This document shows, one piece after another, positions 54,297 through 61,396 of a DNA stretch of 64,000 nucleotides. The notes below the pieces were generated by a model. That model had not been told where the DNA came from, ran no database searches, and worked only from the letters and a program-made list of their open reading frames with translations. Where the stretch lies: assembly GCF_900172265.1 (NCBI RefSeq), contig NZ_FWFK01000001.1, forward strand, positions 806,001 to 870,000. Direction: 5' to 3'. This DNA is from Roseivivax jejudonensis. GTDB lineage: Bacteria > Pseudomonadota > Alphaproteobacteria > Rhodobacterales > Rhodobacteraceae. A program made the translations under genes and the position numbers. How positions within the stretch are numbered: the first letter of the stretch is position 1; each line of letters begins with the position of its first letter.

Positions 54297-55622
54297 TCAG
54301 AATTCGGTGCGCCCCGGCAGCAGCCGCTCGATCAGGCCCGCATCGCCGAGCCCGGCGCTCACCGCACGCAGGGCTGCGATCACCGCGAACACCAGCGCCA
54401 GCAGCCCACCGGTCCAGAGCCAGCGACGCCGGCTGTGATCGCGGCGCGACCGGACGGTGGGAATGGACACGACCGGGACGATACCAAGCTGGTGCTCCAT
54501 TTGCGCCGGCGTGCGGATCACCGGACGCGCGATCTCGAGAAGCAGCGCCAGCCCGAGCGCGAGGAACAGGCTTGCCACGCCGCCGGCCGCCGCGACCTTG
54601 CGCTTGCTGCGCGAGATCGAGGTTTCCGGCGGCAGCGCCGTTTCCAGCACCTCGTACCGGTCCGATGCCTCGCGCTCGAGCAGGACCTGCGCCATCTCGG
54701 CGTCGGCGCGGCGGCGTCCGACAACGGAATACCGCTCCTGCAACTGGTCGAGCTCGCGCTCGAGCCCGGCGAGCGTCCGTTCGATCTCGGGCGCGCGGGC
54801 GATGTCCGCCTCGATCCGGTCGATGCGCGCCTCGATCAGGCCCTTCTGCTCGTTCAGAAGATCGACCTGCCGCTCCTGGCTGGCGGCGCGCAGACGCGCC
54901 GCGTTGTTCTCGAGCGCCAGGATCTCGCGGTCGAGCGTCAGGAGCTGGTCGCGCAGCGCGGCGAGTTGTGTCCGCAGCGCCTCGAGCCCCTCGGGAAGCG
55001 CGTCGGAGTTCTCTCGCTTGAAATCGGCAATCTCGTTCTCTGCCTCGGAGATCTCGGTCGCGACGCGCGCGGCTTCGGCATCGAAGAACGACAATGTCTC
55101 GGCGGTGCGCGTGGCGCTGCGGCTGCGGGCCTGCGCGATCACCGAGCCCATCAACTCGTTCGCGACGGCCGCCGCGTCCTCGGGATCGTCGAGGCGGACG
55201 GTGATGCTGAGCCCCGAGGGCACGACATCGGTCTGCCACGGCTGCGCATTGCCGCGCAGCTCGTCGAGCGTGATCGCGGAGCGCAACATGAATACCCGTT
55301 CGCTGAACGAAACCGCGTCGGGAAAGAGATCGAAGGTGTCGAGGATCTCGATCAGGTTGTCGCGGGCCATCAGCCGCTGCTCGATCAGGCGAACGCGGCG
55401 GCTTGCTTCGCGCCCCGTGGCCTGCGCCGTCATCGAGTCGGTCATATCCTCGGTGACGCGCGCGTCCTCGATCTGCACCACCGCGGTGGCCTCGAACAGC
55501 TTGCCCTGCTGCGACGCGATGAACACCGACGCTGCGCAGCCCAGCACGAACACGAGCACGATGAGGAACGCGCGACGCCGCAGCGCCGCGAAGACCTCGG
55601 ACAGGGACTGAAACTGGCTCAT
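54297..55622 (-). CDS. Wzz/GumC-type polysaccharide chain-length protein
   Basis: 441 residues. A membrane segment near residues 18-38 (FLIVLVFVLGCAASVFIAS), a periplasmic domain with long coiled coil (about 180-340: EISEAENEIADFKRENSDALPEG and many Leu/Glu/Arg heptads), then two C-terminal membrane segments (GGVASLFLALGLALLLEIARPVI; WLWTGGLLALVFAVIAAL). This is the Wzz/co-polymerase fold without the kinase domain, which the neighbouring gene probably supplies. It faces the BY-kinase gene (16 bp between stops), so the two are not in one operon. Confidence 0.87.
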   Translation of the reverse strand: MSQFQSLSEVFAALRRRAFLIVLVFVLGCAASVFIASQQGKLFEATAVVQIEDARVTEDMTDSMTAQATGREASRRVRLIEQRLMARDNLIEILDTFDLFPDAVSFSERVFMLRSAITLDELRGNAQPWQTDVVPSGLSITVRLDDPEDAAAVANELMGSVIAQARSRSATRTAETLSFFDAEAARVATEISEAENEIADFKRENSDALPEGLEALRTQLAALRDQLLTLDREILALENNAARLRAASQERQVDLLNEQKGLIEARIDRIEADIARAPEIERTLAGLERELDQLQERYSVVGRRRADAEMAQVLLEREASDRYEVLETALPPETSISRSKRKVAAAGGVASLFLALGLALLLEIARPVIRTPAQMEHQLGIVPVVSIPTVRSRRDHSRRRWLWTGGLLALVFAVIAALRAVSAGLGDAGLIERLLPGRTEF

Positions 55623-55781
55623 GTCGTCACTCTCGCAAAGGTGCCCCCGATGCGCGGATCGGGGCATTGAAGCGCGTTTCGCGGCAACCCTGCCCCCATC
55701 CTGCCTCAAACTTATCGCCGCGGCCGCTTTCTTGCCACGTTATAAACCGCGATTGACGGAAACAGCGCGTTTCTCAGACGC

Positions 55782-55814
55782 ACGGGCGGTCACGACATCG
55801 GCATGACCGCCCGT
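55782..55814. terminator. Strong hairpin downstream of the NRPS gene
   Basis: Perfect 11-bp arms ACGGGCGGTCA (55782-55792) and TGACCGCCCGT (55804-55814) with an 11-nt loop, in the 220-bp gap between the NRPS stop and the Wzz start, which are on the same strand. No T run follows, so efficiency is uncertain. The rest of the gap (55623-55781) probably holds the Wzz promoter; a TATAAC box is present on the minus strand. Confidence 0.5.
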
Positions 55815-55842
55815 GGGCTCTCTCGGTACTTTCCGCTTCGGG

Positions 55843-58800
55843 TCAGGCGCGTCGGCGGGCCCGCATTTCGCGCCGGCGGGCCATCGCATCGCTGCGCGTC
55901 TGCGCCCGCTCGTTGGCGTTGACCGGAGTGGCCCCGGCCGCCTCGCTCACCACGCTCCCCGACAGTTCGGCCACCCGCGCAGCGAGGTCCGACAACACCG
56001 GGAAGCGGAAGATATCCGTGATCGAGAGGTCGGGAACGCCCAGCTCTTCACGGATGGCGCGATGCGCCTGCACCGCGAGCAGGGAATGACCGCCGAGATC
56101 GAAGAAGCTGTCCCGCGCGCCGGGTGTCGCCACGCCCAGGACGCGCGTCCAGACCGACGCCACGCGGGCCTGCACGGCGGAAGCGCTGGCCGCCGGAACG
56201 ACGGTGCCGGCGCGGCTCATGGCCGGCCGCTGTTCGGCGGCCGGGGCCGACCGTGCCGAGCGCGCGAGTTCCGGCGCGGGCAGCGCGCCACGATCGACCT
56301 TCTTGTTCGGCGTCAACGGAAACGCGTCGAGCCTGATGAACCGGCGTGGCACCATGATCTTCGGCAGCATCCGCGACAGCGCTTCCCGCAGCGCCACGTC
56401 GGCCTGCGGCGCTCCGGTGTAGTACCCGACCAGCCGCGTGTCGCCCGGCCGATCCTCGCGGGCGAGCACGACGGCCTGCTGCACGCCCGGCTGGCTCTCG
56501 AGCGCGGCCTCGATCTCTCCGAGTTCGATGCGGTGGCCGCGGATCTTGACCTGCGTATCGACGCGGCCGACGAAATCGATCCGGCCGTCCGCGCGACGCC
56601 GAACGAGATCGCCCGTGCGATACATCCGCCCGCCGTGGAACGGGTTGTCGACGAACCGTTCCGCGGTCAGCTCGGGCCGGTTCCAGTAGCCGCGGGTGAC
56701 CCCCGCACCGCCGATCCACAATTCGCCCGCCACGCCGACGGGCACCGGCGCGCGGTCCGTGTCGAGGACATAGAGCTGCGTGTTGGCGATCGGCCGGCCG
56801 ATGTTGACGACGCCCGGTCCGGGCTGGGCCGGCTCCACCGACGACCAGATCGTCGTTTCGGTCGGCCCGTACATGTTGGAGATGCGCGCCCGTGTGATCG
56901 ACTCGAAATCGGCGACCATGGCCCCCGGCAGAGGCTCGCCGCCGAAGAAAAGGTGCCGCACGCGCGACAGTGCAAACCGCGCCTCGTCGTTCATCGCGAT
57001 CATGCGCGCCATCGACGGCGTGCATTGCAGGTGGGTCACCTTGTGCCGGACGATCTGCGCGGCGATCGAGAAATCGTCGCGCGCGGGCTCCGCATCGGCG
57101 TTGGCTCGCGCAACCACCTCGGCCAACGGCCGCAGCCCGTCGAGGATCGTATCCGGCGCGATGCCGTAATCGATCAGGCAGGCGATCTCGGTCACGCCGA
57201 TCCCGCGCAACTCCTCGGCGCGGGCGACGGCATCGTCCACGGTGCCAAACAGGCCGCTTTCGTTGAAGTACCGTTCGAACGCGAAGTCGAGGATCCCCTC
57301 CAGCTCGTCCTCGGACAGCGACCCGAGGTCCAGCTGCATCGGGTTTTCGACGCCCTTGGGCTTCTTGAAGGCGGGAAACGCCCAAGCATATTGCTTGATG
57401 AGGCCCGCCGCCGAGCGCAGGTAATCCTTCATCGGCTCGCGCGCGACCTCGCGCGCGGCCTCGCGCGTCTCGGCGAGGTAGGTGTGCAGCATCAGCGTCA
57501 CACTGCGCTCCGACGGATCGTGGCCGGCCTCGCGCAGCGCATCGTGATAGAGCGCGATCTTCTCCTTCACCTCGTCGACCGATTGCCCGAGGAGATGCGT
57601 CAGGACGTTGGCGCCCAGCCGCCCGGCTTCCTTCCAGGTCTCGGGATTGCCCGCGGTGGTGACCCAGACCGGCAGCTCCTTCGACACCGGCCGTGGCTGT
57701 GTCACAACCTCTTGCGGTGTGCCGTCCTGCTTCGGGAATGCCACCGCCTCGCCGCGCCAGAGCCGGCGCAGGACATCGATCGTCGAGATCATCGCGGGCT
57801 TGTTGGCGGGCGGCGTGTTCTCGGGGCGCAGGACGAAGTCGTCCGGCTGCCAGCCGGACGCGATGGCGAGGCCCGCGCGACCGTTCGTGAGGTTGTCGAT
57901 GACCGCCCATTCCTCGGCGATGCGCGCGGGGTGATGCAGCGGCGCGACGCAGGATCCGGCGCGCACGCCGATCTTTTTCGTCATTCCGGCGACGGCGGCA
58001 CCGGTGACCGACGGGTTCGGGTAAGGACCACCGAAGGCGTGAAAGTGCCGCTCCGGCGTCCAGACCGCCACGAACCCGTTCTCGTCTGCAAAGCGCGCGC
58101 CCTCGAGAAGCGTACGGTACTTGTCCGGGCCGACCCCGTCGTCGTTGCCCCAGTAGTAGAGCGAGAACTCCATTCCGCCGCGACCGAGCCGTCCGCCCGA
58201 GATCATGCCGCGATCGGCGTCCGAGCTTAGCACGACGGTGTAGCCGCGCGCGGTCGCGTAGAAGAGTTCGAGCACCGAGATGTCGAAGCTCAACGATGTC
58301 ACGGCGAGCCAGGCGCCGCCGGGCTCCTGCACGTGCGCGTCCATCCCGGCGTAGAAGTTCGCGACGTTGCGGTGTTCGATCATCACGCCCTTGGGCACCC
58401 CGGTCGAGCCGGAGGTGTAGATCAGGTACGCGAGATCGTCCGGGCCGGACCGGGGCGCCGGCGCCTGCGTCGGCGCGGCGGCGAGCCGTGGATCGGTGTC
58501 GAGGACGAGCGTGTCCGCGTCCGTCTCCGGCAAGGTTCCGGCGAGCGCGGATTCGGTGACGACGACCCGCGCGCCGCTGTCCGACAGGTAATGGCGCAGG
58601 CGGTCGGCCGGATAGGCCGGATCGAGCGGCAGGTAGGCGCCGCCGGCCTTCAGTATCGCGTATGCCGCGACGACGAGGTCCGGCCCGCGCCGGCAGCACA
58701 GCCCGACGACGACGTCCCGACCGACACCCATGTCGCGCAGGACATGCGCCGCCGCATTCGCCCGCGCGTCGAGCGCGGCGTAGCTGATGCGGGTGTCCTC

Positions 58801-60390
58801 GAACACGAGCGCCGTAGCATCCGGCGTGCGCGCCACCTGCTGCTCGAACAGCGCGTGCATGGTTTCGGGCGCGACGGGCGTCTCGGTTTCGTTCACCGCC
58901 TCGAGAACAAAGCCGCGTTCGCTCTCGGGCATGATTGGCAGAGGCGCGTCGCGCTCCGTCTCGGCCAGCGCGACGAGCCGCGCGGCGATCATTTGCGCGA
59001 AGGCGGCATCGACCCGGCCGGTATCGGCATGCAGCGTTGCTCCAGCCTCCGTCAGCTCGACGGTGATCGCCGCGCCGGGCACCGCGCCCGCGCCCTCGGA
59101 CAGACCGATCGCCGGCGTGGCGAGGGCGCGCAGCGCGGGATCCCGCAACCGCAGATCACGCGCGAAGCCGCCGCGATCCGCGATCGCGCCGCGCGCGTCG
59201 GCGAGGCCGGCGGCGATGTCGGTCAGCGTCCCGGCCCCGGTCACCTCGAGCGGCACCCAGCCGGCAACCAGCCCGTCCTCGGCCAGTGCCGCGATCTCGG
59301 CGTCGCGAAAGGCCAGCGAGGGCGTTGCGCCCTCGGCGCCGAATTGCGCCAGCGCGGCCACGACCTCGTGCGGCAGTCGCGGCAGCGGAAGCGCGATCAG
59401 CTCGCCCGCGCCCGTGCCGGCGCCGTGCACCACGGCCGGCACCATGCGCGACAGCCGCGCGCGCCAGAACCCGTCGTACCGCGCCACATCCGTTTCGTCG
59501 GCGCGGGGGCCGGCCACGACCGCATTCACCGGAAGCACGGCGTCGAGTTCCGCATCAGCGCCCTCGAGCGTGGCGACCGACACCGACAGGGCGCCGCGAC
59601 CGCAGGCGATGACCGCCCGATCGCCATCATGGCGAAGCACCGTGCCGGGTGCGCCGTCACCCGCAACGGCCTCGGCCGCCGTCACTGCCAGAACGGCTCC
59701 GGAAAGGCGGAGCTTCGGCACGCAGAGCGGGTTCCAGTAGCCGCCGTGATCCAGCGCGCGGCACAGACGTGCCAGATCGTCGGCCGGCCGTGCGGGGTCG
59801 AGGACACCCTGTCCCTCCGGCCGATCGGCCTTGGCGTGATAGGTGCGGCGCGACAGGTCCTGCGGGGTGCGCTCCGGCGCGCCGGTTTCCAGTTGTGCCA
59901 GCAGCGTATCGAAGGACGCAAACGCGGCCTCGAAACACTTCATGTTCAGCGTGAGGGCGGTGTCGCGCGGCCCGATCTCCACAGCCTGCGCGGCGAGGAT
60001 GTCGCCTTCGTCCACGCCGCCCTCGATCACGTGCCAGGTGATGCCGTGCCGGGCCTCGCCCTCGATCAGCGCCCAGACCGGCGCGTTGAGCCCGGCATGC
60101 CGCGGCAGCGGGCCGTCGTGAAAGTTCACGGCGCCACGGGCCGGAACCGCCAGCGCGGTGTCCGGTATCACGTCGAGGTTGGCCACGCTCAACAGCCAGT
60201 CGCAGGCCGGAAGTGCCTTGGCCGCGTCCTTCGGCGCGAACACGGCAAGCTGCGCCTCGCGCGCCCAGTCCGCCACGGCGTCGGACCGGGTGACCACCGC
60301 AACGATCAGATGCCCACGCGCGACCAGCTTGCGGCCACACTCCACGGTCAGCGTATCGTTGCCCCAGAGGACGGCGGTGAATGCACTCAT
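55843..60390 (-). CDS. NRPS: formyltransferase - truncated C - adenylation domain interrupted by luciferase-like monooxygenase - PCP
   Basis: 1515 residues. (1) 1-230: methionyl-tRNA formyltransferase-like domain; Asn89, His91 and Asp127 (NFHDGPLPRHAG, GGVDEGD) keep the spacing of the Fmt triad. (2) 300-490: looks like the C-terminal remnant of a condensation domain, no HHxxxDG. (3) 505-725: adenylation core with YTSGSTGVPKG and A4 FDISVLELF. (4) 738-1095: inserted FMN-dependent luciferase-like monooxygenase (EFSLYYWGN, WTPERHFH). (5) 1100-1375: rest of the adenylation domain (NMYGPTE, YRTGDLV, NKKVDR). (6) 1405-1475: carrier protein, Ser1436 in DLGGHSL. Matches the MupA/Atu3671 monooxygenase-NRPS type. 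No thioesterase. Last gene of a minus-strand operon. Confidence 0.9.
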   Translation of the reverse strand: MSAFTAVLWGNDTLTVECGRKLVARGHLIVAVVTRSDAVADWAREAQLAVFAPKDAAKALPACDWLLSVANLDVIPDTALAVPARGAVNFHDGPLPRHAGLNAPVWALIEGEARHGITWHVIEGGVDEGDILAAQAVEIGPRDTALTLNMKCFEAAFASFDTLLAQLETGAPERTPQDLSRRTYHAKADRPEGQGVLDPARPADDLARLCRALDHGGYWNPLCVPKLRLSGAVLAVTAAEAVAGDGAPGTVLRHDGDRAVIACGRGALSVSVATLEGADAELDAVLPVNAVVAGPRADETDVARYDGFWRARLSRMVPAVVHGAGTGAGELIALPLPRLPHEVVAALAQFGAEGATPSLAFRDAEIAALAEDGLVAGWVPLEVTGAGTLTDIAAGLADARGAIADRGGFARDLRLRDPALRALATPAIGLSEGAGAVPGAAITVELTEAGATLHADTGRVDAAFAQMIAARLVALAETERDAPLPIMPESERGFVLEAVNETETPVAPETMHALFEQQVARTPDATALVFEDTRISYAALDARANAAAHVLRDMGVGRDVVVGLCCRRGPDLVVAAYAILKAGGAYLPLDPAYPADRLRHYLSDSGARVVVTESALAGTLPETDADTLVLDTDPRLAAAPTQAPAPRSGPDDLAYLIYTSGSTGVPKGVMIEHRNVANFYAGMDAHVQEPGGAWLAVTSLSFDISVLELFYATARGYTVVLSSDADRGMISGGRLGRGGMEFSLYYWGNDDGVGPDKYRTLLEGARFADENGFVAVWTPERHFHAFGGPYPNPSVTGAAVAGMTKKIGVRAGSCVAPLHHPARIAEEWAVIDNLTNGRAGLAIASGWQPDDFVLRPENTPPANKPAMISTIDVLRRLWRGEAVAFPKQDGTPQEVVTQPRPVSKELPVWVTTAGNPETWKEAGRLGANVLTHLLGQSVDEVKEKIALYHDALREAGHDPSERSVTLMLHTYLAETREAAREVAREPMKDYLRSAAGLIKQYAWAFPAFKKPKGVENPMQLDLGSLSEDELEGILDFAFERYFNESGLFGTVDDAVARAEELRGIGVTEIACLIDYGIAPDTILDGLRPLAEVVARANADAEPARDDFSIAAQIVRHKVTHLQCTPSMARMIAMNDEARFALSRVRHLFFGGEPLPGAMVADFESITRARISNMYGPTETTIWSSVEPAQPGPGVVNIGRPIANTQLYVLDTDRAPVPVGVAGELWIGGAGVTRGYWNRPELTAERFVDNPFHGGRMYRTGDLVRRRADGRIDFVGRVDTQVKIRGHRIELGEIEAALESQPGVQQAVVLAREDRPGDTRLVGYYTGAPQADVALREALSRMLPKIMVPRRFIRLDAFPLTPNKKVDRGALPAPELARSARSAPAAEQRPAMSRAGTVVPAASASAVQARVASVWTRVLGVATPGARDSFFDLGGHSLLAVQAHRAIREELGVPDLSITDIFRFPVLSDLAARVAELSGSVVSEAAGATPVNANERAQTRSDAMARRREMRARRRA

Positions 60391-60395
60391 GTCTC

Positions 60396-61391
60396 TCACT
60401 CCGCTGCCTGCGGACGCGCGGCAGGGCGAGCAGTATCGCCGGGCCGAAACAGGCGTCGCAGGTCATGGCGCACCAGCGTGCGCAGAAATCCCGGCGGATC
60501 CGCCGGCGGTTGTCGCTTTATCGTCTGCTTGAGCCTGTGCAACACGCCGCCGGCGAGATGCGCCGTGGTCGCGGCGGCGGCGTGCCACCGCCCTCCGGCC
60601 GTCTCGAAATAATGCCACCGGCTCGCGAACCAGTAATCCGGCACCCGGCTCCAGGTCTTCATGCCGGTCGAGACCGAGCCGATATGCTCCACGGCGCTCT
60701 CGCGCACGTAGTGGACCTCGTGGCCCGCCGCGCGCACCCGACGACACAGGTCGGTTTCCTCGTAGTAGAGAAAGAAGCTTTCGTCGAAGAGCCCGACGTC
60801 GTCGAGCACCGACCGGCGCATCATCATCGACGCCCCGGCGAGCCAGTCGACCCGCCGCGTCGCCTCGGGAACGTCCATCGGCACGCGCTGCCGCGCGAAA
60901 ACGCGCGAGATGAGGCCGATCCGCGCCGCGCCCTCGAACTCGGACGCCACGGAGGGGAAGCGGAACGACGTGATGTGGGGGTCGCCCTCCGGCCCGTGGA
61001 TGTAGCTTCCGGCGATCCCGGCCTCGGGATGGCCCTCCAGCCGGTCGAGGAGAATGCGCACCGCATTCGGCGCCGGAAAGGCATCCGAATTGAGGATGTA
61101 GACATAATCCGGCGCTTGGTCGTCGGCGCGCCCCGCGCGAATCCCCGCGTTCATGCCCGCGCCAAAGCCGCCGTTGTGCCCGCTCTGGATCACCCGAACC
61201 GGCACCGGCCAGTCCGCCTCGGCCACGCCTGTGCGCAGCGCCGCTTCCGACCCGTCGCCGGAATCGTTGTCGACCACCACGATTTCGCCGTCGAGACCCG
61301 ACATCGCCGTGGCCACGGCGCGCGTCGCACGCAGGGTCATGTCCGGCGTGCGCCAGTTCAGGACGACGGTCAGGAGGCGGGGGTCGCGCAT
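60396..61391 (-). CDS. GT2-family (rhamnosyltransferase-like) glycosyltransferase
   Basis: 331 residues, GT-A fold: LLTVVLNWRTPDMTLRATRA, VVVDNDSGDGSEAAL, SGHNGGFGAGMNAGIR, YILNSDAFPAP (DxD-like) and FLYYEETDLCRRVRAAGHEV, as in WbbL-type rhamnosyltransferases. Placed between PKS and NRPS genes, so it may glycosylate the product. ATG 61391 is favoured because GGAGTGACAGACATG mirrors the NRPS start (GGAGTGAGAGACATG); a GTG at 61400 that overlaps the PKS stop is the alternative. Confidence 0.87.
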   Translation of the reverse strand: MRDPRLLTVVLNWRTPDMTLRATRAVATAMSGLDGEIVVVDNDSGDGSEAALRTGVAEADWPVPVRVIQSGHNGGFGAGMNAGIRAGRADDQAPDYVYILNSDAFPAPNAVRILLDRLEGHPEAGIAGSYIHGPEGDPHITSFRFPSVASEFEGAARIGLISRVFARQRVPMDVPEATRRVDWLAGASMMMRRSVLDDVGLFDESFFLYYEETDLCRRVRAAGHEVHYVRESAVEHIGSVSTGMKTWSRVPDYWFASRWHYFETAGGRWHAAAATTAHLAGGVLHRLKQTIKRQPPADPPGFLRTLVRHDLRRLFRPGDTARPAARPQAAE

Positions 61392-61396
61392 GTCTG

